DNA of 56,547 nt from Verrucomicrobiales bacterium (GTDB taxonomy: Bacteria > Verrucomicrobiota > Verrucomicrobiia > Limisphaerales > UBA9464): positions 1 through 56,547 of the forward strand of contig SYMJ01000129.1 of the NCBI GenBank assembly GCA_005805505.1, given 5' to 3'. The position numbers and the translations under genes are program-made. Shown here one piece after another: positions 27,601 through 36,886 of this stretch. Below the pieces are notes generated by a model. It was not told the DNA's origin, did not search any database, and was given only the letters and a program-made list of their open reading frames with translations. The first letter of the stretch is position 1, and every line of letters begins with the position of its first letter.

Positions 27601-28073
27601 AGAGCATGTTGCGACCTGAGATGCAGGATGCGGGGCAATATGCCGATTCGGTGGACAACATCGCGGCGACTCATCGACGAGTGGCGCAGCATTACTTCGA
27701 CGACGGTTCCATTCACCAGGCCGTGCCACCACTCCAGGCTCTTCTTCACATTATGCGTGATGGAGCCAGCGAAGGACTTCGCCTCGAGGACCCGGCCTTC
27801 CGAGCGATGTTCAATCGGGAGAGTGTCCTCGTGAGTCCTTGGTACCGCGCCCGGTTGGAGATGCGGCGCGAGTTGGAAGTGCGTCACTGGAACACCATTG
27901 TCACCTCTATCGATCGGTTGATCGGTCGGACGGAGTATGAGCAGGAAGCGGAGCGATTGGGCCTGCACGAACGTCGGTCCTACGCCCGTGTGATGCTGGA
28001 GCGCAGTCGCTTCGAACAGCGCGTCGGAGAACTGACCGGGACAATCGGAGCCGAACCGGCGGTTTATCGGTAA
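24633..28073 (+). CDS. Probable PPi-dependent phosphoenolpyruvate carboxykinase (diphosphate type)
   Basis: 1146 residues, predicted cytoplasmic. Length and motifs agree with what I recall of the PPi-type PEP carboxykinases of Entamoeba and Propionibacterium (~1150 residues), which interconvert oxaloacetate and PEP using pyrophosphate instead of a nucleotide. Motifs seen: DNYFGYCKKEVKTQISFAAN (near residue 325), a P-loop-like VSGGGKSEISKP (residues 481-492), DFAGGGCFFSNYEP, WIVVTSHPRIVDGKPSKNPR and TGKSPSTTGVGSEGALTKGP (from residue 858). No nucleotide-type PEPCK gene is in the window. The ATG at 24633 follows a 114-base gap and has no clear ribosome site. The family call is from memory of motifs, so function is probable rather than proven. 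Confidence 0.65.
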   Translation: MNCSIGLNPSNPTELHRHINLKLAELGMTGVPLFGETQAVDSQLESFIAQGREKDRLLCRHASPVDRRINNFIHDYLSDTAVPRELPRNTFVLDQYGLARVLSLPPDKDEVASPMLRSYRLRNGILHNPKSDRRTTSGIFHVTEGGLPIPDDKKGVPKTVFADLLARALHPPEELLQLPFTASGPTPAPCMVSLLIRPVICPEVPGVMPRKSMEIRFFVPGSLVANLDFVESIFGNAGDPLLPENDASLDAEHWSGHTGCVILAPHLNGLTKKEVGLPHRDEASERQRRDGMCWSDARELYNDGNAFKLTARDASGVIVTLISDNYFGYCKKEVKTQISFAANLFGLVEEEHAGGALVFANHDLGSEYDAQQHRADFPYSFSEVTRLIPDALNLQPEGHAVDRQFPTVVYVPENARFEIESLTVRWDEAGKTQSIRLRRDHHYLMPSGFRVHLEPPAMAARAWRLVGTRPEGTLCHKPCTVSGGGKSEISKPITDAILFGSVFVADLAQDFDRVAIVVARDFSQRFRDPARNGVDQRPILNPSRTLGSVIKLLTPSEDFSHEHNAWISSVPPHIRELVLVVKRFWQPSWGEDWRSQFSVDVINGTPANELRLGRKRLVTQFLRVGYDDDGAWRTFGLRKDYLPAFKLQMEDDITASVTVPRSQLPGLDPQSVYPSLKFVQNSEFRLFQRPDDAIHRGYDKAAEADFAGGGCFFSNYEPISRKQARELVDDAIGLNQYTAPMRALIEAAAASEPGDGSPEWIVVTSHPRIVDGKPSKNPRYLQTRPDLLDNLGRHLTTMSARLARRLATDRPVYTPVHAVLAGRRNNPAEPGVRPLACYGPIHHMELPEAFMEFISSMTGKSPSTTGVGSEGALTKGPFNALPPIYDLNAAFVSLAVSENPVFLTSAGYLGPKTRVDHDVSLLVPEVWCRMGVTERDPAFLIANGYLERVSDFTHEGRTVPASRLGWRVTLKFVNDFLGRVFNHPHAVLVESMLRPEMQDAGQYADSVDNIAATHRRVAQHYFDDGSIHQAVPPLQALLHIMRDGASEGLRLEDPAFRAMFNRESVLVSPWYRARLEMRRELEVRHWNTIVTSIDRLIGRTEYEQEAERLGLHERRSYARVMLERSRFEQRVGELTGTIGAEPAVYR

Positions 28074-28107
28074 CACCGACCCTTGCGGGAAGTTCGTCTC
28101 GGGTTTA

Positions 28108-28137
28108 GGCGGTGGCGTTGGGTCTCACGCCACTGCC
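28108..28137. terminator. Perfectly placed hairpin between convergent genes (possible bidirectional terminator)
   Basis: An 11-base arm at 28108-28118 pairs with 28127-28137 (GGCGGTGGCGT against ACGCCACTGCC, one G-T pair) around an 8-base loop. It is centred in the 116-base gap between the convergent carboxykinase-like and DUF1501 genes. TTTA precedes it and TCAA follows, so there is no strong U-tract on either strand. A transcript-end role is inferred from position only. Confidence 0.4.
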
Positions 28138-28189
28138 TCAATCAGCCGTTCTGGGCCACCAACTCTAGGGTGTTTCTGGGCGCTCAATG

Positions 28190-29635
28190 CTAGGCCAAGA
28201 TATTCCGCACCACTTGCCCGTGGACATCGGTGAGGCGGAAATCGCGACCGGCATTGTGGAAGGTCAGCTTCTCATGGTCGAAGCCGAGGCAGTGCAGGAT
28301 TGTGGCTTGGAGGTCATGCACATGGACCGGGTTTTCAACCACGTGGAATCCCAAGTCGTCGGTGGCCCCATGGCTCATGCCGGCCCGGATCCCTCCACCG
28401 GCCATCCAGACACTGTAGGCTTGAGGGTGATGATCCCGCCCCTGGCTCCGGCCCAGAGCCGGGTTGGATTCGACCATCGGAGTGCGACCAAACTCACCAC
28501 CCCAGATCACCAGTGTGTCGTCCAACAATCCCCGCTGCTTCAGATCGAGCACCAACGCAGCGCTGGCCTGGTCGGTGATCGCTGCATTGCTGCGGACATT
28601 GCCGACCACGTCGGAGTGGGCGTCCCAGCCTTCGTGGTACAAGTTCACGAAGCGGACTCCGCGCTCGATCATCCGCCGGGCCAGCAGACACGCTCGGGCG
28701 AAGGAGGGCTTGGCTGGGTCGCACCCGTACATCTTCAAGGTCTCCGGGGATTCCCCGCGCAAGTCCATAAGTTCTGGGGCTGAAGTCTGGAGCCGGAACG
28801 CCATTTCGTAGGAGGCGATTCGGGTGGCGATTTCCGGATCTCCCACGGTGCCCAATCGCTTTTGGTTTAAATCGGCGACGAGGTCGAGCGTGTCACGCTG
28901 GAGACGGGTATCGATGCCGGCTGGGTTGTCGACGTTCAGGATGGGCGGGCCTTGGTTGCGCAGGCGCACTCCGGTGTGGACCGTCGGAAGGAACCCGCTG
29001 GACCAGAGAGCCGCCCCTCCGCTCAGGCCACCCCCTGTGCTCATGACGACGAAGGCAGGCAAATTCTGGGACTCGGATCCGAGACCGTAGATCACCCAGG
29101 AACCCAGGCTCGGGCGGCCGGGTTGGGAGAATCCGGTGTTGAAGAAAATCTGCGCTGGAGCGTGGTTGAATTGGTCGGTGCGTACGGAACGAATCAGGCA
29201 GATGTCATCGACGATCTTCCCCAGATGCGGGAGGACCTCCGAGATTTCCGTTCCGGATTGGCCATGACGAGCGAATTTGAAGCGGGGACCGAGCACGGCG
29301 GCATCGGGCCGGATGAAGGCGTAGCGCTGACCGCCGATGACCGAGGGCGGTAGCGGGCGCCCCTCCAGCTTCGCTAACTCCGGCTTGAAATCGAAGAGTT
29401 CCAGCTGACTAGGAGCCCCACCCATGAAGAGGTGGATCACCCGCTTGGCCCGGCCGGGGAAATGCGGGGATTTGGCCGTCGCGGCCGGGGTGCCTGCCAG
29501 AGGCGAGGCCGAGAGAGAGTTGCCCCAGCGATCGGTGAGCAATCCAGCCAAGGCGATCTTGCCCAAGCCCACGCCGCAGTTTTTGAAGAAATGCCGTCGG
29601 CTGACGTGATGCGGGTGAAGGTTCAAAGGATTCAT
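28190..29635 (-). CDS. DUF1501 domain-containing protein, Tat-exported
   Basis: 481 residues. The N-terminus has a twin-arginine signal (SRRHFFKNCGVGLGKIALAG). The rest matches DUF1501, an alkaline-phosphatase-like fold family abundant in planctomycetes and verrucomicrobia: RVIHLFMGGAPSQLELFDFK, FVNLYHEGWDAHSDV, VIWGGEFGRTPMVE and GRDHHPQAYSVWMAGGGIRAG. It ends close to no other gene but starts 20 bases after the stop of the PSD1 cytochrome protein, so the two form an operon, the usual arrangement. Members are often suggested to be sulfatase-like hydrolases in the periplasm; no substrate is established. Confidence 0.92.
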   Translation of the reverse strand: MNPLNLHPHHVSRRHFFKNCGVGLGKIALAGLLTDRWGNSLSASPLAGTPAATAKSPHFPGRAKRVIHLFMGGAPSQLELFDFKPELAKLEGRPLPPSVIGGQRYAFIRPDAAVLGPRFKFARHGQSGTEISEVLPHLGKIVDDICLIRSVRTDQFNHAPAQIFFNTGFSQPGRPSLGSWVIYGLGSESQNLPAFVVMSTGGGLSGGAALWSSGFLPTVHTGVRLRNQGPPILNVDNPAGIDTRLQRDTLDLVADLNQKRLGTVGDPEIATRIASYEMAFRLQTSAPELMDLRGESPETLKMYGCDPAKPSFARACLLARRMIERGVRFVNLYHEGWDAHSDVVGNVRSNAAITDQASAALVLDLKQRGLLDDTLVIWGGEFGRTPMVESNPALGRSQGRDHHPQAYSVWMAGGGIRAGMSHGATDDLGFHVVENPVHVHDLQATILHCLGFDHEKLTFHNAGRDFRLTDVHGQVVRNILA

Positions 29636-29655
29636 GGGAGGGTGGGGATGAGTTT

Positions 29656-32600
29656 TCAGCCCTTGGTGATCATTTCATCGAGGTTGAACAGGGCCCGTGA
29701 CAGGGCCGACCAGGCGGCGCGTTCTTCGATGGAAGAACCCTCACCGGGTCCGGCCACCGCGGCCGCATCCAACTCATGAGCCTGGAAACGCTGGAGTTGG
29801 TTTTTCCAGAAAGTTTCGAGGGCATGAAGCTCGGTTTCGGTTGGGGGGCGAGTCATGCAGCGTTGAAATGCGTTCTGGATGCGTTGGGACACCGTTCCCG
29901 ATTGCCGGGCCAGGTCTCGACCCATGGCCTGGGAGACCTCAATGAAGAAGACGTCATTGAGCAGAGTGAGCGCCTGCAGGGGGGTGTTGGAGGTCTCGCG
30001 CCGGGCGATGCAGGATTCACCAGTGGGGGCATCGAAGGTGTTGAATAGGGCAAAGGGAGCCGTCCGCTTGGCGAAGGTGTAGAGGCTGCGACGGTAGCGG
30101 TTCTGACCCTCGCTGGTCGGCCAAGACGATCCGCCCCACGCGGCCTCCATGACCCCGGAAGGCTGGGGCGGGTACACCCCAGGCCCGCCCATGGCGTCCG
30201 AGAGTAGCCCGCTGGCCTTGAGAGCGGCATCGCGTATGACCTCCGCATCGAGGCGAACCGAGGGTCCGCGGGAGAGCCAGCGATTGTCCGGGTCGCGGGC
30301 CAGTGAGTCCGGCCGGGTTCGCGAGGACTGCCGGTAGGTGGCGCTCAGGGCGATTTGCTTATGAAGTCGCTTGAGAGACCAACCGTTTCGCATGAAATCC
30401 ATGGCCAACCAATCGAGCAGCTCGGGATGGCTGGGGCTGTCTCCTTGATAGCCGAAGTCCTCTGAGGTTCGAACCAAACCCTTGCCGAAGAAGGCCTGCC
30501 ACTGGCGATTGACGGTGACTCGCGCCGTCAGGGGATTGTTGGTGGATACGAGCCACCGTGCCAGGCCGAGGCGGTTGCGGGGTAGCTCGGCCGGAAATGG
30601 GGAGATGACCGAGAGGACACCGGGTTCCACGCGTTCGGCGGGCTGAAGGTATTCGCCGCGGCGGTGGAGGAAGGTAGGGCGAGGGTTCTCCGGTGGGCGC
30701 TCTTTCAAGACTAGGGTGGTCTTCGGAGTCAGGGGTTGTCGCAGTTGGGCGATGCGTTTCTGCGACTCGGCCAGTTCTGGAGTGGTCAAGAGGAAGTGAC
30801 GGCGGAGTCGGGCTCTCTGAGATTCGGCCAGCGAGGCGTCCGGCGCGATGAGCAAGGGTTCCAGTTCTGCGGGAAGATCCCGCGCGGAGGCTCCACCCGG
30901 GTGGGTGGTGACCGAAATCCGGAAACGTCCCAGAGAACAGGCGTAGTGCCGCCCAAAGAGCAGGGAAAGCTTGAGGTCGGCATTGCCCAGGATTGGCGCC
31001 TCGGGAATAAAGACCGCCTCATGCCGCTGGCCCTCGCGGCCCGCGGTGGACCAGCCGGTTTGCGGGTCGCCATCGACAGCCAACGCCGCCGTGGCCTCAG
31101 ATCCGAAGGCGTTTTTACCGAAGCTTTGCGAGGAGGACTTCCAGCGGACGGGCTGGCCGCCTGCGCTGAGGCTCAATTCGCCCAGAAAGAAATCTCCCTT
31201 CGGACCTTCATAATAGGCCAGGCCCGGCCCGTTCTTGGGCAGTCGCGGATCGGGCAGAACTTCCAATCGGACGGCGGTGATGGGTTCGGGCGGCGCGGTG
31301 AAAGCGAGTTGGTAGGTGTCACTCTTGCTGATGTCGCCGCTGGCAAAGACCGAGGCGTCTTCTTGGACGGTGAGCAGCGGGAGGTTGGAGGTCGCGGCCG
31401 TCGGACGCAGGGGAGTCCAACGGATGGCCGTCTCTCGCGCTTTGCCGAGCCATTTTTGGAATGCAGCCTCTGCGGCGGCCTTGCGCCGTTCCGCCAAGGG
31501 GCGAGGATCGGAGGTCGGTCGGCCCAAGCGAATCCGGGGACGGCCGATCAGGTGTTGAGCGGCCTGCTGGTGTTCCAGAGTGATTTCGAAGCGGATGCCC
31601 GAGGGAAAGGCGACCTCCTTCTGAAACTGGACACTGAGGTGGTGTTCCCGGTTAAGCCGGTCGCCACCCACGTCGACAGCCCAACCGGTTTGGAGTTGGT
31701 CATCAATGGCATTGGCCGCCGGAAAGCCCGACTGCTCTACGTCGGATTGGGCATGGGCAAGAGCGATCTTTTGAACCTGATCCGGGGCATCCAGCGGCGC
31801 GGCCGAAACCCGCAGTTCACTCAGGACGAAGTTTCCATGAGCCACGCGTCCGGGTCCTTTTTTGGGGAGAGCTTCGTCGAGCAGGGTTTCCAAGCGGAGT
31901 CGGTCGATGTGGGTGTCCCGCGTGGTCACGACGAGAGTGAGGGTGTCGGTGTCTGGCGGCGTTCCGGTGAAGAGGGCTGAGTGATCTTTGAGAGCGCTCA
32001 CGGGCGATCCCTTCAGGGACCGGGCCTCGATTAGGGTGGGAGTGAACCACACGGTTTCTTCGATTGGGAACCGCTCTGCCAGGGTTGCTGTCAGGGCCTC
32101 TGCTTCGGCCAATCGGGCCTGATGGCGCGCCTCTTCAGAAGGCTCCACGAGGTCCATGTCGGGTTCGTCGGCATTGTTCAGGAAGGCCATCAACTGATAA
32201 TACTCCCGGTGCGGGATAGGGTCGTATTTGTGAGTGTGGCATTGGGCACACCCGACGGTGAGACCCAACCACGTGGTGCCAGTGGTGGCTACCCGATCGG
32301 TCATGGCATGGAAACGGAACTCGAGCGGATCGATCCCGCCCTCTTCATTGAGCATGGTGTTCCGGTGGAAACCGGTGGCGATGCGCTGGTCCGGCGTGGC
32401 GTTGGGCAGGAGGTCCCCCGCGAGTTGTTCCAGAGTGAACTGGTCGAAGGGCATGTCGGCATTGAGAGAGCGAATTACCCAATCGCGCCAAGGCCAGATG
32501 CTTCGGGTGCGATCCTTTTCGTACCCGTTGGTGTCGGCGTAGCGGGCCAGATCCATCCAGCGTCGGCCCCAGCGTTCACCGTAGCGAGGGGAAGCCAAGA

Positions 32601-33267
32601 GTTGGTCCACCCAGTGTTCGTAGCCTGCGTCGCTGGGGTCCTTCAAAAAGGCTTCTACTTCGGCGGGGGTGGGAGGCAGGCCTGTCAGGTCGAGAGAGAC
32701 GCGGCGAGCCAGGGCGTGCGGGTCGGCCGCTTCGGCAGGAGCAACTCCGTGTTGCTGCAATCGTTGGAGCACGAATTGATCGATCGCGTTGCGTGCCCAC
32801 GAGGTGTTATCGACCTGGGGAGGTGTTACAAATTTGGGTCGCTGGAAGGCCCAGTGAGGGACGTACTCGGCACCGGCGGCGATCCAAGCCTCCAGGGTCT
32901 TCTTTTCTTTGTCCGTTAGCGGCTGCCGGGTGCTCGGCGGTGGCATTACCTCGTCCGGGTCTCGGGAATGAATCCGAGTTACGAGCTCGCTGGAGTGAGG
33001 TTTGCCGGGGACCAGTGCCACCGCTCCAGATTTGGCGGGTTGGAGGGCCGCATCGCGGACATCAAGACGCAGGTTGCTCTTGCGCGACAGGTCGTCGGGT
33101 CCGTGGCATTTGAAGCAATGCTGGGAGAGGATCGGTCGGACCTCAGTGGAAAAATCGGGGCCGCCCGTTGGGCTTGCTGCCAGGTTAAGACACAGGCTCA
33201 GAGCCAGTGCGGCCCGCGCAATCCACCCACAGAGGGATCCCGGTTTTGACAGTCGGCGATGTTCCAC
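29656..33267 (-). CDS. PSD1 / planctomycete-type cytochrome c domain protein (DUF1549-DUF1553)
   Basis: 1203 residues. A signal segment ([20 protein letters not shown]) precedes a PSCyt1 cytochrome domain with heme site CFKCHGPDD near residue 51. Then comes DUF1549/PSCyt2 ([54 protein letters not shown]), a long beta-rich region with concanavalin-like or discoidin-like repeats, and the C-terminal PSD1/DUF1553 domain ([35 protein letters not shown]). Start is GTG 33267. It lies upstream of the DUF1501 gene. These pairs are thought to act in periplasmic carbohydrate breakdown coupled to electron transfer, but the reaction is unknown. Confidence 0.93.
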   Translation of the reverse strand: MEHRRLSKPGSLCGWIARAALALSLCLNLAASPTGGPDFSTEVRPILSQHCFKCHGPDDLSRKSNLRLDVRDAALQPAKSGAVALVPGKPHSSELVTRIHSRDPDEVMPPPSTRQPLTDKEKKTLEAWIAAGAEYVPHWAFQRPKFVTPPQVDNTSWARNAIDQFVLQRLQQHGVAPAEAADPHALARRVSLDLTGLPPTPAEVEAFLKDPSDAGYEHWVDQLLASPRYGERWGRRWMDLARYADTNGYEKDRTRSIWPWRDWVIRSLNADMPFDQFTLEQLAGDLLPNATPDQRIATGFHRNTMLNEEGGIDPLEFRFHAMTDRVATTGTTWLGLTVGCAQCHTHKYDPIPHREYYQLMAFLNNADEPDMDLVEPSEEARHQARLAEAEALTATLAERFPIEETVWFTPTLIEARSLKGSPVSALKDHSALFTGTPPDTDTLTLVVTTRDTHIDRLRLETLLDEALPKKGPGRVAHGNFVLSELRVSAAPLDAPDQVQKIALAHAQSDVEQSGFPAANAIDDQLQTGWAVDVGGDRLNREHHLSVQFQKEVAFPSGIRFEITLEHQQAAQHLIGRPRIRLGRPTSDPRPLAERRKAAAEAAFQKWLGKARETAIRWTPLRPTAATSNLPLLTVQEDASVFASGDISKSDTYQLAFTAPPEPITAVRLEVLPDPRLPKNGPGLAYYEGPKGDFFLGELSLSAGGQPVRWKSSSQSFGKNAFGSEATAALAVDGDPQTGWSTAGREGQRHEAVFIPEAPILGNADLKLSLLFGRHYACSLGRFRISVTTHPGGASARDLPAELEPLLIAPDASLAESQRARLRRHFLLTTPELAESQKRIAQLRQPLTPKTTLVLKERPPENPRPTFLHRRGEYLQPAERVEPGVLSVISPFPAELPRNRLGLARWLVSTNNPLTARVTVNRQWQAFFGKGLVRTSEDFGYQGDSPSHPELLDWLAMDFMRNGWSLKRLHKQIALSATYRQSSRTRPDSLARDPDNRWLSRGPSVRLDAEVIRDAALKASGLLSDAMGGPGVYPPQPSGVMEAAWGGSSWPTSEGQNRYRRSLYTFAKRTAPFALFNTFDAPTGESCIARRETSNTPLQALTLLNDVFFIEVSQAMGRDLARQSGTVSQRIQNAFQRCMTRPPTETELHALETFWKNQLQRFQAHELDAAAVAGPGEGSSIEERAAWSALSRALFNLDEMITKG

Positions 33268-33470
33268 GGTTCTTGAGACGATGGAACCCCTTGCAAAAGT
33301 CAGACCAGCAGAAAGTTCTGTGTCCCTCTTAAAAACAAGCCTGAGCCAGAACGACGGGTTTAATTGAATCGTTCCAGCGAAGTTCTGTTCATGGGCACGT
33401 GTTTCTGGCGGTGCGATGCATCGGTGGAGGTGCTTTGACCCGGGCTAGAGAGTTGGTGCAGGGTGAAGCC

Positions 33471-35735
33471 ATGCGTGTGATTCGTTTCATGTTCGTGCTC
33501 TTTGCACTCGGGTGGACGGCCTGGTCCGCCTCGATCCCAGACTTTGTCCGATTGGCTCAAGATCGGCACGGGGCTGCCGGTGAGAGTGCGGCCCGCTTTC
33601 TGGCTGAACACATGACCGAGAGCGACCGATCGAATCTCAGCAACGAGTTTCTGCTGGAGAATCTCGATTTGGCCTTCCGGGCCCGAAAGGAATTTCCCTG
33701 GGCCACCCAGGTGCCCGAGGCGGTGTTTTTGAATGACGTATTGCCGTACGCGGTTTTCGACGAACCCCGGGACCCCTGGCGCGCCGAGTTGTTGGCCTTG
33801 TCGCGAGACCTGGTGAAGGACGCTCATTCGGCCAGCGAAGCGGCCCAGGCTCTCAACCGACAGCTCTTCAAGTTGGTCAACGTTCACTACAACACCGGAC
33901 GCAAGCGCCCCAATCAAAGCCTGAAGGAATCCAAGGCCCTCAGCAAAGCGACGTGCACCGGCTTGTCCATTATTCTCGTCGAAGCCTGTCGATCGGTGGG
34001 TATTCCGGCCCGGGCCGTGGGAACCCCGATGTGGACCAATGAACGGGGAAACCATACGTGGGTGGAGATTTGGGACGGCGACTGGCATTTCGCCGGGGCT
34101 GACGAGTATGACGCCGGCGGATTGGATCGGGGATGGTTTGTTGGAGACGCCTCAAAGGCCCGGGCCAACGAACCTCGCCATTCCATTTATGCCACCTCCT
34201 GGAAGCGCGAGGGGTCGTCCTTTCCGATGGTGTGGGCCCGCAACAGCACAGACGTTGCAGCAGTCAACGTCACCGCGCGGTATGCCAAGGCCGATGCTGC
34301 GCCGGTCGAGATCGCCGCGCTCGGAGTCCGCTTGTGGGACCGTTCCGGCGGAACTCGACTCTCGGCCAAGGTGTGTGTGCTCGATGGCGTGCGGCGATCG
34401 TGCGCTCTGGCCGACACCAAGTCCGGTACAGCCGACCTGAACGACATGCCGCGCTTCAGTCTGGCTCCGGGAGCGCAAGGTTGGCTTCGCTTCACCGTTG
34501 GTGCCGAGGTGCGGGAGATGTCTTTTGGTCCTCTGGCTTCAGGAGAATCGACAGTCGACGCCCGCTGGCCCGAGTTGATCCCCGCCTCGGCGACCGTGGA
34601 CGCGCTGCGCGAGTGGCTTGATTTGCCGTCCAATCGGCGTCCGGCGGAGGCTCAGGTGTTGTCCCAGGCGCTGTCGAAGACCGAGGCCGAGCGCGTGCTG
34701 CCTATGGTGGCGGCCGACCGCATGGCAGAATTGGTGGCCGAGCGGACTCCCGAGCTCGAAAAAAAGGAGTTGGTGCTCGAGGGCAAAACACTCCGGTGGT
34801 TGGAGAAGGAGTTTGGCAAGGCACCAGCCGGTCAGCGGAGCTTGTGGATTTCCATGCACGGGGGCGGTGGGGCACCCAAGGCGGTGAATGACCAACAGTG
34901 GCAGAACCAGATTCGCCTGTACGAGCCCAGCGAGGGATTTTACATCGCTCCTCGGGCTCCCACGGATTCTTGGAATTTGTGGCATGAGGGACACATCGAT
35001 CCGATGTTCCAGCGCCTCATCGACGACTATGTCGCGGTGCGGGGGGTGAGTCCGGATCGGGTTTATTTGATGGGTTATTCAGCTGGCGGTGACGGAGTCT
35101 GGCAGTTGGCCCCCCGCATGGCCGATCGATTTGCGGCCGCCTCCATGATGGCTGGGCATCCCAATGAGGCATCGCTTCTGGGACTTCGAAATTTGCCCTT
35201 CGCCATCTTCATGGGTGGCAACGATGCGGCCTACAACCGCAACCGTATCGCCGCTGAACGTGGGGCCGAACTCGACCGGCTCGCCCGCGAGGATTCTGGC
35301 GGGTACATCCATCAGGTAAAGATCTACGAGGGATTGGGCCATTGGATGAATCGTAAGGATGCCGAAGCAGTTCCCTGGATGGCGGGTTTTGTTCGCAATG
35401 CCTGGCCCAAAAAAATCGTCTGGCAGCAGGACGATGTGGTCCAACGCCGCTTCTATTGGCTCCAAGTACCTGCCGAAATTACCCTTCAGGAGCGCGCCAA
35501 GATTGTGGCCTCGGTGCAGGGACAAGAGATCCAGTTGGAGGGACAAGTTCCGGCCAGCTTCCGCCTGCGTCTGTCGGATCGGTTGCTCGATCTGGATCGC
35601 CCAGTGCGGGTGGTCGCCAACGGTAAGGAGTGGTTTTCTGGCAAGGTCACCCGACAGGCTCGAGTGTTTCTTGCCTCACTCGAAGAACGGGCTGACCCGA
35701 TTTCTGCCGCGAGTGCCTGGGTGGATATGAAGTGA
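33471..35735 (+). CDS. Exported transglutaminase-like protease domain fused to an alpha/beta-hydrolase (esterase-like) domain
   Basis: 754 residues. The ATG at 33471 begins a signal peptide (VIRFMFVLFALGWTAWSASI) and follows GGTGAA; the frame is open further upstream but without conserved sequence. Residues ~100-240 form a transglutaminase-like domain with Cys162 in KATCTGLSIILVEACRSVGI, His195 in NHTWVEI and Asp211 in AGADEYD. Residues ~450-660 form an alpha/beta-hydrolase: SLWISMHGGGG, Ser537 in MGYSAGGDGVW, an Asp in FMGGNDAAYN and His624 in EGLGHWM, similar to PHB-depolymerase-like or feruloyl-esterase-like proteins. Both catalytic triads look intact. A periplasmic peptide- or ester-cleaving role is inferred. 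It is convergent with alr, 14 bases apart. Confidence 0.82.
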   Translation: MRVIRFMFVLFALGWTAWSASIPDFVRLAQDRHGAAGESAARFLAEHMTESDRSNLSNEFLLENLDLAFRARKEFPWATQVPEAVFLNDVLPYAVFDEPRDPWRAELLALSRDLVKDAHSASEAAQALNRQLFKLVNVHYNTGRKRPNQSLKESKALSKATCTGLSIILVEACRSVGIPARAVGTPMWTNERGNHTWVEIWDGDWHFAGADEYDAGGLDRGWFVGDASKARANEPRHSIYATSWKREGSSFPMVWARNSTDVAAVNVTARYAKADAAPVEIAALGVRLWDRSGGTRLSAKVCVLDGVRRSCALADTKSGTADLNDMPRFSLAPGAQGWLRFTVGAEVREMSFGPLASGESTVDARWPELIPASATVDALREWLDLPSNRRPAEAQVLSQALSKTEAERVLPMVAADRMAELVAERTPELEKKELVLEGKTLRWLEKEFGKAPAGQRSLWISMHGGGGAPKAVNDQQWQNQIRLYEPSEGFYIAPRAPTDSWNLWHEGHIDPMFQRLIDDYVAVRGVSPDRVYLMGYSAGGDGVWQLAPRMADRFAAASMMAGHPNEASLLGLRNLPFAIFMGGNDAAYNRNRIAAERGAELDRLAREDSGGYIHQVKIYEGLGHWMNRKDAEAVPWMAGFVRNAWPKKIVWQQDDVVQRRFYWLQVPAEITLQERAKIVASVQGQEIQLEGQVPASFRLRLSDRLLDLDRPVRVVANGKEWFSGKVTRQARVFLASLEERADPISAASAWVDMK

Positions 35736-35749
35736 GGTGAAAGCCCCGC

Positions 35750-36886
35750 CTACACCTGCGGGCAATAGACACGGGGCAGGCGGGCCCGGAAACCCGCCAG
35801 CACGTCGTAGGTGACTGTGCCGCTCAGTCGGGCTAGTTCCTGGACCGTGATGCAGTCGGTGCCTTGCATGCCGAGCAGGACTGTTTCGTCACCTAGTTGC
35901 GCCTCGGGGACATCGGCGAGATCGATCATTAGGGCGTCCATGGTGACACCGCCCACAATGGGGACTCGGCGTCCATGCAGGAGGGCCTGCCCTTGATTGC
36001 GGAGTCGCGGATAGCCGTCGCCATAACCCACTGAAAGGACGCCGATGCGGCTCGGGCGTTCGGCCCGCCAGCGCATGCCATAGCCCACCGTGTCGCCGAT
36101 TTCGAGTTCCTGAATAGCGGTGAGTCGGGCTCGCAAGGACAACACGGGAAGGACGCCCTCCAGACGGCGGCAGACTTCTGACGGATAGACCCCCTGGGCC
36201 AACAGGCCGACGCGGACGCGGTTAAAATGAGCGTCCGGCAGATCGAGTACGCCGCCAGAATTGCAGTGGTGGATCCACTGCGGTCGGATGTCCTGGGCCG
36301 ACAGGCACTTCAGCACCCCTTCGAATCGCTGGGATTGGGTGCGGGCGAAGCCTTTGTCGAGTTCATCGCTTTGGGCGAAATGGCTCAACGCCCCACGAAA
36401 TTCCAAGGCGGGCAACGTCTTCAGTATCGGTCCCCAAGAATCCACGTTCCTCCACGAAAACCCAAACCGGTTCATGCCGGTGTTGACCTTGAGGTGGATG
36501 GGCACCGGTCGCCCTCGGGTTCGGCCCGCGTGCGAGAAGGCCTCGGCCATTTCCACGGAACCGACGCAGGGTTCGAGGTCCAGTTCCAGCACGTGCGGCA
36601 CCTCGTCGGCCAGGCGTTCCCCCAGCAGCAGAATTGGGGCGGTAATGCCCGCGTCGCGGAGTTCCTGGGCTTCTCCGAGAGTGAAGACTGCCAGGGAATC
36701 GGCGTGATGATCGAGCGCCACCCGGGCGGCCTCGACGGCACCGAGTCCATAGGCGTTGTCCTTGGCCACAAACATCAAGCTCACCGAAGCGGGGACTTCG
36801 CGGCGGAGGATCTCCCAATTGCGGGCCAACTGTTCGAGGTCAACCTGGACCCAGGCGGAACGGGGGCGACAAACGGTGGACTTCAT
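35750..36886 (-). CDS. alr: Alanine racemase
   Basis: 378 residues. The PLP-binding Lys is in MFVAKDNAYGLG (family consensus VVKANAYGHG), the catalytic Tyr region is TVGYGMRW followed by IGVLSVGYGDGYPR, and the substrate loop is VGGVTMDALMIDLAD. It converts L-Ala to D-Ala for peptidoglycan. The ATG at 36886 overlaps the TGA of the upstream PurD-like gene (ATGA), which decides the start over the ATG at 36904. The tight coupling to an ATP-grasp ligase is unusual; ddl or murF would be less surprising partners. Confidence 0.94.
   Translation of the reverse strand: MKSTVCRPRSAWVQVDLEQLARNWEILRREVPASVSLMFVAKDNAYGLGAVEAARVALDHHADSLAVFTLGEAQELRDAGITAPILLLGERLADEVPHVLELDLEPCVGSVEMAEAFSHAGRTRGRPVPIHLKVNTGMNRFGFSWRNVDSWGPILKTLPALEFRGALSHFAQSDELDKGFARTQSQRFEGVLKCLSAQDIRPQWIHHCNSGGVLDLPDAHFNRVRVGLLAQGVYPSEVCRRLEGVLPVLSLRARLTAIQELEIGDTVGYGMRWRAERPSRIGVLSVGYGDGYPRLRNQGQALLHGRRVPIVGGVTMDALMIDLADVPEAQLGDETVLLGMQGTDCITVQELARLSGTVTYDVLAGFRARLPRVYCPQV

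Noticed and set aside
26883-28076. Minus-strand ORF of 397 residues opposite the carboxykinase-like gene
   Set aside because: The plus-strand protein has clear motifs through the same region; the antisense frame is open because of the high G+C content.
30736-31980. Plus-strand ORF of 414 residues opposite the PSD1 protein
   Set aside because: Low-complexity Gly/Arg/Gln composition and no start signal; the minus-strand PSD1 protein explains the DNA.
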